Part shown: piece after piece, positions 49,208 through 57,614 of the stretch
Layout: each line of letters starts with the position of its first letter
How positions within the stretch are numbered: position 1 is the first letter of the stretch
Assembly: GCF_017312725.1 (NCBI RefSeq)
Contig: NZ_BOPO01000096.1
Coordinates: 32,833-96,832, forward strand
Origin: Actinocatenispora comari
GTDB taxonomy: Bacteria; Actinomycetota; Actinomycetes; Mycobacteriales; Micromonosporaceae
Length of the DNA: 64,000 nucleotides
Direction of reading: 5' to 3'
The notes under the pieces: generated by a model
What the model was told of the DNA's origin: nothing
What the model saw: the letters and a program-made list of their open reading frames with translations, nothing else
Database searches by the model: none
Position numbers and translations under genes: made by a program

Positions 49208-49372
49208 ATGCGGGTACTGGGGATCGACGTCGACGACCCGCCGGCCGCGTTCGGCGAGCGGCCACCGGCAGGACTCGACACCCGGCTACCGAGCAACGCT
49301 CGGGGCCCGGTGGTCAGGTCTCCTCGACGAGGATCGCCTCGGCCAGGCCACGGTCCAGCACGATGCCGTTGA
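49208..49372 (+). pseudogene. possible truncated gene start (NodU-type carbamoyltransferase-like N terminus)
   Basis: TAGATT (49195-49200) sits 7 nt before ATG 49208, and the frame begins MRVLGIDVDDPPAAFGERPP. This loosely resembles the MRVLGIN...HDPAAA start of NodU-type carbamoyltransferases. After about 33 codons it runs over the 3' end of the convergent sorC gene and stops at 49372. It looks like a promoter plus gene start left at the edge of an inserted cluster; chance similarity cannot be excluded. Confidence 0.3.
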
Positions 49373-50306
49373 TCAGCCCGGACTTGAGCGTGGCGCGGAC
49401 CGCCTCGGTCTTGCGGGCGTCGAACGCGACGCCGATCCGGGTCGGCACGGACCGCAGCTGCGCCTCCGAGATGCCGATCATTCTCCCGTCGAGCGGTGTC
49501 TTCACCCGCCGGCCGTCCTCGTCGAGCAGCAGGCCGACCACCTCGGCGACCGCCCTGGCCTCGTGGGCGATCCGGCGGTCGTGTTCCGAGGCGGCCTCGT
49601 AGACCGTCGACAGCCCGTCCCCCCAGGCGCCGATGCCGATGGCGCACACCGTCAGGTCCCCGAACAGGCGCTGGCAGCGAACGAAGTCGGGCTGCTTGGA
49701 GTAGATGCTGGAGTCCGCGCTGTCGGGGCAGACCATCGGCGCGTAGTACAGGTAGGCGGGGCCGCCGCCGACCCGGGTGAACCGCCGCACGGCCTCCATC
49801 ACGTCCCAGGCGTCGGTGCGTGACACCGCACCGGTGATCTGCACGACCGGGCACCGGCTGAAACCGTGCGGCGGCTCCGCCAGTCCCATCAGGGCCCGGG
49901 TCGACGAGATGCCCAGCACGTCCCGGTCGGCGACGAGCTCTTCCAGCAACGACGTGGCGGCCTGGCCGACGCTGGTACGCAGGGAGTGGAGCGACTCGTC
50001 GGGCGCCTCGGTCACCGCGCAGTAGCGCAGCCCGAAGCGGTCCTGCAGCTGGCCGGACAGGTCGAACCCGATGTCGTCGGGCAGCCCGATCTCGATGCGA
50101 ACCAGCCCGGTGGCCCGTGCCCGGTCGAGCAGCCGCCCGACCTGGAACCGGGAGAGGCCGAGCTCCTCGGCGATCTGCACCTTGGTGCGTTGCTCCAGGT
50201 AGGCGAGTCGCGCGACCCGGGCCATCAGCAGCGCCTGGCTGTGCTTACCGCGCAGTCGCCGACCGTCCACTCTCGGTACGCCTGCGCCGTGCATCGGTTC
50301 GCTCAT
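49314..50306 (-). CDS. SorC-family transcriptional regulator
   Basis: A 330-residue protein with an N-terminal HTH (KVQIAEELGLSRFQVGRLLD, about 42-61) and the SorC sugar-binding domain (ISSTRALMGLAE; IGIGAWGDGLST; GRMIGISEAQLRSVPTRIGV). SorC/DeoR-like regulators bind phosphorylated sugars. It is divergent from a UgpABE-like operon, so glycerol-3-phosphate or a related phosphate is a likely effector. ATG 50306 or 50294 may be used. Confidence 0.92.
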   Translation of the reverse strand: MSEPMHGAGVPRVDGRRLRGKHSQALLMARVARLAYLEQRTKVQIAEELGLSRFQVGRLLDRARATGLVRIEIGLPDDIGFDLSGQLQDRFGLRYCAVTEAPDESLHSLRTSVGQAATSLLEELVADRDVLGISSTRALMGLAEPPHGFSRCPVVQITGAVSRTDAWDVMEAVRRFTRVGGGPAYLYYAPMVCPDSADSSIYSKQPDFVRCQRLFGDLTVCAIGIGAWGDGLSTVYEAASEHDRRIAHEARAVAEVVGLLLDEDGRRVKTPLDGRMIGISEAQLRSVPTRIGVAFDARKTEAVRATLKSGLINGIVLDRGLAEAILVEET

Positions 50307-50319
50307 ATGAGCACTCTAC

Positions 50320-50361
50320 GGCACGGTTGTTGCGACAGCCCGACCCATACCTTGCCGTGCC
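50320..50361. promoter_or_regulatory. dyad upstream of sorC and the Ugp-like operon
   Basis: GGCACGG (50320-50326) and CCGTGCC (50355-50361) are a perfect inverted repeat 28 bp apart, just upstream of sorC. Widely spaced dyads suit a tetrameric SorC protein. Confidence 0.35.
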
Positions 50362-50453
50362 CTGGGACCACGTGTGTTAATCGGTGCGTCCGACGCCAAA
50401 CGAATCGATCAGATGAGCGATAGCGAGGGCGTTGCATGAACCAAGGAGCACCG

Positions 50454-50501
50454 ATGATGGAGCCGGCCGACCACAGACGACCCTGGCTGGTCGGCCGGTG
50501 A
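50454..50501 (+). CDS. short leader ORF coupled to the first permease
   Basis: AAGGAG lies 6 nt before ATG 50454, which opens the 15-codon frame MMEPADHRRPWLVGR. Its TGA (50499-50501) overlaps GTG 50498 of the permease as GTGA. The permease itself has no ribosome-binding site there, so the leader probably loads ribosomes for it. Confidence 0.55.
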   Translation: MMEPADHRRPWLVGR

Positions 50502-51463
50502 CCGGGGTCTTGACGGGCCGCGCTCGACCGTCCTCGCGGTCGACTTCCCCGGGCCGGACGCCCCGCCGGCGACTGCGCCGCGCGCTGCGTCGCCACGGCA
50601 AGGAGTACCTGCTGTTCGCCGCTCTCGTCGGCCCCAACCTGGCGCTCATTCTGGTCTTCTCGTACTGGCCGGTGATCTACAACCTCTATCTGAGCTTCAC
50701 CTCGTGGGACATGATTTCCCCGACCCCGACCTGGGTCGGTCTCGACGAGTACCGCCAGCTTTTCACCAGTGCGGACTTCGGCCACGTCCTGCTGAACACG
50801 CTGAAGTTCGTCGTGCTCATCGTGGTGGGTGCCATCGTCGGCGGGCTGGCCACGTCGCTGGTGCTCAACCAGCGACTGCGCGGCCGTGGGCTGGTGCGCA
50901 CCATCAGTTTCGCACCGCACATCATCTCCGGTGCGGCCATCGCGGCACTGTGGCTGTTCATGCTCGACCCGAGCTTCGGATTGCTGCGAGCCCTTCTCGA
51001 TCCGCTGGGAATCTCGTCGCCACAGTGGACGACCAGTTCGCACTACTCGCTCTATGCGCTGGTGATGGTCTACGCCTGGAAGGGCATCGGATTCTGCGCG
51101 ATCATCTACGTCGCCGGAATGCAGAACCTGCCGGCCGATCTGTTCGAGGCCGCCACCCTGGACGGCGCGAACGGCTGGCAGCGGTTCCGGCACGTGACGT
51201 TCCCGCTGCTGTCGCCGGTCACCTACTTCCTCGTCGTGACCTCGATCATCGGCGCGTTCCAGGCGTACGACGTCACCGCGGTGATGACGGGCGGCGGGCC
51301 AGGACAGTCGTCGACCACGCTGAGCTGGTTCATCTATCAGCAGGCATTCCAGGCCTCGAATGCCGGTCTGGCCGCCGCGGCCGCCATGGTCATGCTGGTC
51401 ATCCTGCTGACGATCACCATTCTGATTGCCCGATACGGCGAGCGGAGAGTGACCTACCAATGA
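50498..51463 (+). CDS. ABC sugar/glycerol-phosphate transporter permease (UgpA/MalF-like)
   Basis: A 321-residue permease with six predicted helices and the EAA motif AATLDGANGWQRFRHVTFPL (about 228-247). The Arg-rich N terminus is cytoplasmic. Closest pattern is UgpA/MalF of CUT1 importers. GTG 50498 is chosen because the leader ORF stop overlaps it; the alternative upstream TTG frame lacks support. It is coupled by ATGA to the second permease. The operon has no ATPase, as is usual where a shared MsiK-type ATPase serves many importers. Confidence 0.9.
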   Translation: MTGVLTGRARPSSRSTSPGRTPRRRLRRALRRHGKEYLLFAALVGPNLALILVFSYWPVIYNLYLSFTSWDMISPTPTWVGLDEYRQLFTSADFGHVLLNTLKFVVLIVVGAIVGGLATSLVLNQRLRGRGLVRTISFAPHIISGAAIAALWLFMLDPSFGLLRALLDPLGISSPQWTTSSHYSLYALVMVYAWKGIGFCAIIYVAGMQNLPADLFEAATLDGANGWQRFRHVTFPLLSPVTYFLVVTSIIGAFQAYDVTAVMTGGGPGQSSTTLSWFIYQQAFQASNAGLAAAAAMVMLVILLTITILIARYGERRVTYQ

Positions 51464-52320
51464 GGGTCGAAACATCCACCCGACCGCAGGCCGCCCATCG
51501 TTTCCCCGTGCGCCGGATCCTGCTCTACGCGGCGTTGGTGCTGATCGCCGCCGTGTTCATCATGCCCGTGTACTGGTTGTTCAGCTCGGCGGTCAAACCG
51601 AGCGGCGAGATCTACCGGTATCCGTTGCAGTGGATCCCGCATCACCTGCACTGGTCGAACTTCACGAACGCCTGGCACGACGCGCCGTTCGGATCCTTCT
51701 TCGTCAACTCGATGATCGTCACCGCGGTGGGCACCGCGATCAAGATGGTGCTGGCAACGGGCTCGGCCTACGCCTTCACGTTCCTGCCCTTCCCGTTCAA
51801 GCGGTTCATCTTCCTGCTGCTGCTCGGCGCCCTGATGACACCGGGCACGGTCACCCTGCTGACCAACTACCTGACCGCCTCCGACCTCGGCTGGGTGGAC
51901 ACGTATGCGGGCCTGATCGTCCCCGGCGCCGGATCGGCATTCGGAATGTTCCTGCTGCGCCAACAGATGCTGGCACTGCCGCGGGAGGTGTTCGAAGCCG
52001 CCCGGGTGGACGGCGCGAGCCATCTGCGGATTCTCGTACGAATGGTCATCCCGATGTCCCGCCCGATGATGATCACCGTCAGCCTGATCTCCGTGATCGA
52101 GGTGTGGAACGACTTCATCTGGCCGCTCATCATCACGACCACCACCCAGATGCGCACGCTTCCGATCGGGCTGCTCTACCTGAAATCGCAGGAGGGCTAC
52201 AACGACTGGGGCGCCATCATGGCCGGCACCGTCATGGTCGCCGCGCCGATGCTCATCGTCTTCCTGCTCGCCCAGCGCTACATCGTTGCCGGCTTCTCCG
52301 GCGGCGCCGTCAAAGGCTGA
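51460..52320 (+). CDS. ABC sugar/glycerol-phosphate transporter permease (UgpE/MalG-like)
   Basis: A 286-residue permease with six helices and the EAA loop AARVDGASHLRILVRMVIPM (about 181-200). Start ATG 51460 overlaps the previous stop. SSAVKPSGEIYRYPLQWIPH early in the protein is typical of MalG/UgpE-type subunits. With its partner it forms the CUT1 membrane channel. Confidence 0.92.
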   Translation: MRVETSTRPQAAHRFPVRRILLYAALVLIAAVFIMPVYWLFSSAVKPSGEIYRYPLQWIPHHLHWSNFTNAWHDAPFGSFFVNSMIVTAVGTAIKMVLATGSAYAFTFLPFPFKRFIFLLLLGALMTPGTVTLLTNYLTASDLGWVDTYAGLIVPGAGSAFGMFLLRQQMLALPREVFEAARVDGASHLRILVRMVIPMSRPMMITVSLISVIEVWNDFIWPLIITTTTQMRTLPIGLLYLKSQEGYNDWGAIMAGTVMVAAPMLIVFLLAQRYIVAGFSGGAVKG

Positions 52321-52363
52321 CACCAGCCCGCGGCGCGGCCATTACGGAAAGGACTTTCGACCG

Positions 52364-53737
52364 ATGTCAGGACAGAGACTCTCGCAGGGGTCCGGCGCGA
52401 CGCTGAGCCGCCGATCGCTGCTCGGACTCGTCGGCGCCGGAACGCTCCTGGCGCCGGCCCTCGCAGGATGTTCGCACGGCGGCGGGAGCGGCTTCGCTCA
52501 GGTCGACGTCAAGGTGCCGAAGAAGTACGACAAGCGCAAGCAGAAGGTCGTTCTCTGGAGCTCGTGGAACGCCTCGGCCGGGAAAGTGCTCGACGGCCTG
52601 GTGGAGAAGTTCAACGATTCGCAGGACGAGATCTATGCACAGGCGCAGTACCAGGGAAACTATTTCGACGCGACCTCGAAGGTGACCGCGGCGCTCCGGG
52701 CCAAGGCCGTACCGGACATCATGGCCTTCGGGCAGACCGCCTGGCAGATCTTCTTCCTGAACGAGACGCTGGAGGATCTCGGCGACTACGCGGACGAGAA
52801 GTTCAGCTCGTCGTTCCATCCGAACCTGTACGACGCGGGCGTGATCAGGAATCGGCCGTACTGGATCTCGTTCGCGCGCAGTACGCCGATCATGTACTAC
52901 AACAAGGATCTGTTCGCCAAGGCCGGACTGCCCGACCGCGGCCCACGAACCTGGACCGAACTGCGCGAGTGGGGGCCGGCGCTGGTCCGGCAGAAGGCCG
53001 CGGGCAAGTCGGCGAAGGTGACCGAGCTGTCCGGTGGAGACAGCTGGGAGTTCGAGGCGAGCGTCTGGGAGTTCGGCGGTCGGATTTCGCACGGTCTCGA
53101 CGTCGTGGTGAACAAGGGCGGCGCGGTCGAGTGCGCGGAGTTCATGCGCAAGCTGATCTTCCAGGACAAGATGGCCATCCTGGCCAGCGAGTACGGCACG
53201 AACTTCAACAACGGTCTGGTCGGCGCCTACATGAACTCCACCGGCGCCCTGGCCGGCACCTACGAGGCGGCGAAGTTCGAGGTCGGCTGCAGCCCGTTGC
53301 CGACTCAGGTGACTCGCGGTGTCCCGACCGGCGGTGCGGGATTCTCGATCTTCAAGGGCGTGCCGAAGGAACGCAAGCAGGCCGCCTGGGAAGTGATCAA
53401 GTTCCTGTCCTCGCCGGAATCGTCGGCCGCCTGGTCGTTGGGTACCGGCTACCTGCCCGTCGTGAAGGCGGCGGTGAACCAGCCGGACTACCGGAAGGCC
53501 ATGCAGAAGGACCCGAACCGGGGCGTGGCCGTGGCGCAGCTCGCGCATGCCGGCCAGCTGGACGAGGTGGATGCGTACGTGCAGAACGCCTCGCCGATCA
53601 TCTACGGCGGGCTGCAGAAGATCTACGGCGACAACCGCCCGTCGCAGGAGGTCCTGGACGACGTCGCCCGGCAGCTCAGAGCCGGCGAGAAGAAGATCAA
53701 GCCGATGTACGACAAGCTTGTCGGTGGCGCTGGGTGA
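52364..53737 (+). CDS. extracellular solute-binding lipoprotein (UgpB-like), Tat-type signal
   Basis: A 457-residue lipoprotein. The N terminus has a twin-arginine (SRRSLLG) and lipobox LAGC, so it is probably Tat-exported and lipidated. The mature part fits the SBP_bac_1 fold (VVLWSSWNASAGKVLDGLVE; VPDIMAFGQTAWQIF; STGALAGTYE). With the two permeases it should import a glycerol phosphate diester or related ligand. GGAAAGGA lies upstream of ATG 52364. Confidence 0.9.
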   Translation: MSGQRLSQGSGATLSRRSLLGLVGAGTLLAPALAGCSHGGGSGFAQVDVKVPKKYDKRKQKVVLWSSWNASAGKVLDGLVEKFNDSQDEIYAQAQYQGNYFDATSKVTAALRAKAVPDIMAFGQTAWQIFFLNETLEDLGDYADEKFSSSFHPNLYDAGVIRNRPYWISFARSTPIMYYNKDLFAKAGLPDRGPRTWTELREWGPALVRQKAAGKSAKVTELSGGDSWEFEASVWEFGGRISHGLDVVVNKGGAVECAEFMRKLIFQDKMAILASEYGTNFNNGLVGAYMNSTGALAGTYEAAKFEVGCSPLPTQVTRGVPTGGAGFSIFKGVPKERKQAAWEVIKFLSSPESSAAWSLGTGYLPVVKAAVNQPDYRKAMQKDPNRGVAVAQLAHAGQLDEVDAYVQNASPIIYGGLQKIYGDNRPSQEVLDDVARQLRAGEKKIKPMYDKLVGGAG

Positions 53738-54435
53738 CCGACCTTCGAAGCTTTCGGATCACCGGGCATCGCGGCGCCATGGGCTACATGCCGGAAAACA
53801 CCCTCGCGTCCTACCGTCGTGCCGTCGCCGACGGCGTCGACGAGGTCGAACTCGACCTCCGTCTCAGCCTGGACGGTGAGGTCGTGCTGATGCACGACGC
53901 CGCCGTCGACCGTACGACCGACGGACACGGCGCCGTGGCGGACCTGACGCTGGCCGAACTGCAACGCCTGGACGCCGGCGACGGTGAACACGTACCGACT
54001 CTCTACGAGGCGATCAATGCCATCGACGTCACCATTCTGGCCGAGATCAAGGCCGACGCCGCGGTGGCCGAACTGCAGCGGATCCTGACCGAGCGCCCCG
54101 ACCTGCGCCGGCGAATCCAGCCGATGAGCTTTCATGCCCGTCACCTCACCCCGTTGCTGGCGGCGTTCGACGATCTGCGGTGCGCGCTGCTGTCCGATTC
54201 CGGGTCCGACCACCTCATCGAGCAGGCCGTCGAACTCGGCGTCGCCTGGCTCGGAGTCGGCTGGAAGGGCACCACTCCCGAGCTCATCGCCCGGGCGCAC
54301 CGTCGCGGCCTGGAGTACTGCGTGTGGCCGGCCCCGACCCGGGCCGACGTCGAACGCGCCAGGGCCTGGGGCGCCGATGGCGTGACCACCGACTACCCGG
54401 CCGCCGTCATCGGCAGGGTCGAGGAACGATCGTGA
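53734..54435 (+). CDS. glycerophosphodiester phosphodiesterase (GlpQ/UgpQ-like)
   Basis: A 233-residue cytoplasmic GDPD. FRITGHRGAMGYMPENTLAS (catalytic His, then E/N of the HRG...PENT motif) is near residues 8-27. EVELDLRLSLDGEVVLMHDA supplies the metal-binding E-x-D and second His; AEIKAD and GVTTDYP follow. It would hydrolyse imported glycerophosphodiesters to glycerol-3-phosphate and an alcohol. GTG 53734 overlaps the binding-protein stop, so import and hydrolysis are co-translated. Confidence 0.94.
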   Translation: MTDLRSFRITGHRGAMGYMPENTLASYRRAVADGVDEVELDLRLSLDGEVVLMHDAAVDRTTDGHGAVADLTLAELQRLDAGDGEHVPTLYEAINAIDVTILAEIKADAAVAELQRILTERPDLRRRIQPMSFHARHLTPLLAAFDDLRCALLSDSGSDHLIEQAVELGVAWLGVGWKGTTPELIARAHRRGLEYCVWPAPTRADVERARAWGADGVTTDYPAAVIGRVEERS

Positions 54436-55124
54436 ACGACACCGGGATCGACGCCGTCCTGTTCGACATGGACGGCACCCTGTTCGACAGCGAACGGATC
54501 TGGGACGTCAGCCTCGCCGAACTGGCGCACGAACTCGGCGGCGAACTGTCGCCGACGGCTCGACAACTGCTGGTCGGAAGCAACCTGCTCCGCACGGTCC
54601 GGATCGTGCAGGACGATCTCGGGACCGACGAGGACGATCAGCGCTTGGCCACCTGGCTGCTCGACCGCACGTGTGCGCTGTTCGCCGCCGGCGTGCCGTG
54701 GCGACCGGGAGCCCGGAGCCTGGTCGAGTCCGTTCGGGCCCGGGGAATTCCGACCGCGCTGGTGACCACCAGTTACCGCGCCCTGGTGGACGTGACGCTC
54801 GCCCAGATCCCGGCCGGCATGTTCGAGTTCTCCGTCTGCGGTGACGAGGTCGAGCATCCCAAACCGCACCCGGAGCCCTACCTGACCGCCGCCGCGGCGC
54901 TCGGCGTCGACCCCGGGCACGGGATTGCGATCGAGGACTCGCTGAACGGGATCACGTCCGCGGTCCGGGCCGGCTGCCTGACCGTGGCCGTACCGGAGGA
55001 GCCGGGGACGCTGTCCGGCTCGCACGGCGCGGTCGTGCTGGCCCTGGAGGAGGTGACCGTCGACCGGTTGGCCGGGCTGCTGACCGGCCGGCGACACGAC
55101 GAGCCGGAGGGGGTCTGGAGGTGA
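54432..55124 (+). CDS. HAD-IA phosphatase (glycerol-phosphatase / beta-PGM-like)
   Basis: A 230-residue HAD protein: DMDGTLFDSE motif I (Asp11, Asp13), helical cap, LVTTSY motif II, KPHPEPYL motif III lysine and IEDSLNGITSAVRAG motif IV. Coupled by GTGA to the GDPD gene. In this context it plausibly removes phosphate from glycerol-3-phosphate, releasing glycerol and phosphate; sugar-phosphate substrates are also possible. Confidence 0.92.
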   Translation: MNDTGIDAVLFDMDGTLFDSERIWDVSLAELAHELGGELSPTARQLLVGSNLLRTVRIVQDDLGTDEDDQRLATWLLDRTCALFAAGVPWRPGARSLVESVRARGIPTALVTTSYRALVDVTLAQIPAGMFEFSVCGDEVEHPKPHPEPYLTAAAALGVDPGHGIAIEDSLNGITSAVRAGCLTVAVPEEPGTLSGSHGAVVLALEEVTVDRLAGLLTGRRHDEPEGVWR

Positions 55125-55172
55125 CCGGAGAGCACCGTCCACCATGCGCCACCGAGCAGTAGGGAGAACGAG

Positions 55173-56327
55173 ATGTTCGGTCAGCGGAGCGCGCGGCGCT
55201 CCCGTCGGTTCGTCGGGCGATCGGCCCTCATCGCGTGCCTTGCGGTATGCGCCCTGGTCAGCACGTCCAGCGTGGCCGTCGCGGACACCCTGCCCGCCTC
55301 ACACAGCTTCGATCTCAGCGCCGAGGTCGCCCGGCAACCGGTACTCCTGAAGCAGAAGATGCAGCACCCCTACTGGGGTGGTCCGGTGCAGGCCTTCGCC
55401 TTCGACGACGTCCACCACTACCTGTTCGTCGTCCAGAACCACAACGTCTACAGCTCCTACACGGCGCACGGGACGTTCGAGGCCTACACCGACACCCTGG
55501 TCATCAACCGGATCCCGCTGACGGGCAGCGACGCCGGCCAGGTGATCGACAGCATGACCGTTCCGTACGCCGGCCACGGCTCGATCGGCGTCGTGCCGGT
55601 CGGGTCGCAGTCCCAGATCTGGCTGGAGGGCGATCCGGACGGCCCGGCCAGCGGACCGTGCGCGGGGCAGCACACCTGTGCCGCGTCGAACGAGACGGAG
55701 ATCTTCGGCACCGAGATCGACAGCTTCCCGTACCGGCCGAACGCGATCACGACGACGACCCGCCCCGCCGGGCTGGTCGCCCATTTCGTCGGCAACTACC
55801 ACATCTCGGTGTCGTCCGACCCGGTGCACCAGCGGCTGGCCATTCGGTACTGGAACGCGTCGCTGTCCTCGTTCCGGGTCGCCGTGTACGACTGGAACGA
55901 CGTGCACGATCCGGCCCTGCTGCGGGTGTCCATCCCGCAGACCAGCTTCGCCCAGGGTTTCGTCCTCTACGGCCAGTACTACTACGTGCTGAACGGGAAG
56001 TGCCTGCCGGGCGAGGCCGATTGCACCGATTCGACCCAGCTGTTCGAGCTGGATCTCGACAGTGTCGGCTCGCAGGGGTCCGCTACCCAGGCGACGATCA
56101 GCCAGCATGCCCATACCGCCGCGTTGGCGACGACGCTGGCGGGCCTGAAGGCCGAGCCGGAGGGCATCGCCGTACATGCCGACGCGCAGGGTCGCATCGG
56201 GTTGTTCTTCGGCTTCAACTCCCGGCTCACCGCCGACAACAACCTGCCCAAGGTCGTCAGCATCGTGTGCAAGGTCGGCTGGCTGCCGCACACCAGCAGC
56301 CCGCAGCCCGATCGGTGCCCGAACTGA
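55173..56327 (+). CDS. secreted beta-propeller protein, TagC/P68-RBP-like
   Basis: A 384-residue protein with a Sec signal (ALIACLAVCALVSTSSVAVA, cleavage near AVADT). The mature part has repeated beta segments (QAFAFDDVHHYLFVVQNH; GHGSIGVVPVGSQSQIWLEG; SQLSRL-type strands) that resemble the TagC/helveticin/P68-RBP propeller group, whose members are linked to teichoic acids. GGGAGA precedes the ATG. As the exported partner of a glycerophosphodiester importer it could bind or cut poly-glycerolphosphate wall polymers. Family match is by pattern only. Confidence 0.6.
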   Translation: MFGQRSARRSRRFVGRSALIACLAVCALVSTSSVAVADTLPASHSFDLSAEVARQPVLLKQKMQHPYWGGPVQAFAFDDVHHYLFVVQNHNVYSSYTAHGTFEAYTDTLVINRIPLTGSDAGQVIDSMTVPYAGHGSIGVVPVGSQSQIWLEGDPDGPASGPCAGQHTCAASNETEIFGTEIDSFPYRPNAITTTTRPAGLVAHFVGNYHISVSSDPVHQRLAIRYWNASLSSFRVAVYDWNDVHDPALLRVSIPQTSFAQGFVLYGQYYYVLNGKCLPGEADCTDSTQLFELDLDSVGSQGSATQATISQHAHTAALATTLAGLKAEPEGIAVHADAQGRIGLFFGFNSRLTADNNLPKVVSIVCKVGWLPHTSSPQPDRCPN

Positions 56328-56392
56328 TCCGACCGAGCTGCCCTGGCGCCCGGCGGCGTGCGCCGAGCAGGCACGGATGCCGCCGCGACGAG

Positions 56393-56427
56393 AGCGCCCC
56401 ACCGGAGGACACCTCCGGTGGGGCGCT
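56393..56427 (+). terminator. intrinsic terminator of the glycerophosphodiester operon
   Basis: AGCGCCCCACCGGAGG (56393-56408) and its exact complement (56412-56427) form a 16-bp stem with an ACA loop, followed by TTCTCTT. It also lies just beyond the 3' end of the minus-strand tRNA gene. Confidence 0.9.
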
Positions 56428-56447
56428 TTCTCTTGCCCTGCAACGTG

Positions 56448-56521
56448 AGCCGCCTGTGGGAATCGAACCCACGACCTACGCATTACGAGTGCGTCGCTCT
56501 GGCCGACTGAGCTAAGGCGGC
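56448..56521 (-). tRNA. tRNA-Thr (anticodon CGT)
   Basis: Seventy-four nt that fold as a cloverleaf: acceptor GCCGCCT/AGGCGGC, D-arm GCTC/GAGC, anticodon stem ACGCA/TGCGT with loop CTCGTAA (anticodon CGT, reading ACG), T-arm GTGGG/CCCAC with TTCGATT, and discriminator T. CCA is not encoded. It marks one edge of the glycerophosphodiester cluster. Confidence 0.97.
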
Positions 56522-56588
56522 AGCGCTGGTGAGTGTACGCGATGGCGCACGGGCGGCACGAAGTGGTTGCGGCCGCCCGGCGGAAGTG

Positions 56589-56603
56589 TTTGACTGAGTC
56601 AAA
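56589..56603 (+). promoter_or_regulatory. MarR-type operator
   Basis: TTTGACT-G-AGTCAAA is a perfect 15-bp palindrome 25 bp before the MarR-GNAT start. It contains a TTGACT -35-like element, so binding would block transcription; such TTGACTGAGTCAA sites are typical MarR autoregulatory operators. Confidence 0.7.
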
Positions 56604-56627
56604 GACCTCCGGAGCACGGGAGCGGAC

Positions 56628-57614
56628 ATGATCGACTCGTCGCAGCAGCGCGTCGCCGAGGTACGTGCGTTCAACCGGTTCTACACCGCCCTGCTCGGTC
56701 TGCTGGAGGCCGATCACCTGCACCTGCCGTACACGCTGACCGAGGCCCGGGTGCTGTTCGAGCTGGGGCAGGCCGACCAGGTCGACCTGATCGAGGTGCG
56801 GCAGCGGCTCGGCCTGGATGCCGGGTACCTGACCCGGCTGGTGACCAAGCTGAGCCAGGCCGGGCTGGTCGAGCGGGAACGCTCCGCGGCCGACGCGCGG
56901 CGCCAGGTGGTGCGGCTCACCGGTACCGGCCGGGAGACGTACGGGGAGCTCAGTCGCCGCTCGTCCGAGCAGATCGGTGCGCTGCTCGAGCGACTGCCGG
57001 AACCGGCCCAGCGGCGCATGCTGGCCGCCATGGGTACGGTCCGCGACGTGCTCGGCGACGGCGAGCCCCGCGCGGGCGATCGCCGAGCGGACGGCGGAGA
57101 ACGCCGGGCGGGCGGCGGCGCCACGGTACGGCTGCGGGCGCCGGAACCAGGTGACCTCGGCTGGGTGGTGTCCCGCAACGGCGCGCTGTACGCCGCCGAG
57201 TACGGCTGGGACGCCTCCTACGAGGCGCTGGTGCTGCGAATCGTCGCCGACTACGCCGAGCACCGGGACCCGGCGCGGGAGGCCGCCTGGATCGCCGAGC
57301 TCGACGGCGTACCGGTCGGCTGCGTGTTCTGCGTCCGGGCCGACGAGCCGGACACCGCGAAGCTGCGGCTGCTACTGGTCGAACCGTCCGCGCGGGGGCT
57401 CGGCGTCGGCGGGCGGCTCGTCGACGAGTGCGTGCGGTTCGCCACCGAGGCCGGGTACCGCCGGATGGTGCTGTGGACCAACGACGTGCTCACCTCCGCC
57501 CGGCGGATCTACACCCGGGCCGGGTTCGAGCTGGTCGACGCCGAGAAGCACCACAGCTTCGGGTACGACCTGGTCGGCGAGACGTGGGCCCGACCGCTCG
57601 GCGGTGCCCGATGA
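56628..57614 (+). CDS. MarR-GNAT fusion protein
   Basis: A 328-residue fusion. Residues about 1-150 are a MarR winged helix (TEARVLFELGQADQVDLIEV; LDAGYLTRLVTKLSQAGLVE; ADARRQVVRLT). After a Gly/Arg linker, residues about 168-325 form a GNAT acetyltransferase (LLLVEPSARGLGVGGRLVDE; WTNDVLTSARRIYTRAGFEL; HHSFGYDLVGE). It probably couples ligand sensing to acetylation of a small molecule or protein. A 15-bp palindromic operator lies just upstream. Coupled by ATGA to a small membrane protein. Confidence 0.93.
   Translation: MIDSSQQRVAEVRAFNRFYTALLGLLEADHLHLPYTLTEARVLFELGQADQVDLIEVRQRLGLDAGYLTRLVTKLSQAGLVERERSAADARRQVVRLTGTGRETYGELSRRSSEQIGALLERLPEPAQRRMLAAMGTVRDVLGDGEPRAGDRRADGGERRAGGGATVRLRAPEPGDLGWVVSRNGALYAAEYGWDASYEALVLRIVADYAEHRDPAREAAWIAELDGVPVGCVFCVRADEPDTAKLRLLLVEPSARGLGVGGRLVDECVRFATEAGYRRMVLWTNDVLTSARRIYTRAGFELVDAEKHHSFGYDLVGETWARPLGGAR

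Noticed and set aside
49208..56521. Integrase-mediated island with att sites at tRNA-Thr
   Set aside because: No integrase and no second copy of the tRNA 3' end was seen at the other edge, so only a general island hypothesis is kept.
55299..57263. 654-codon minus-strand open frame
   Set aside because: It runs through a tRNA gene, a 16-bp terminator stem and two convincing plus-strand genes.
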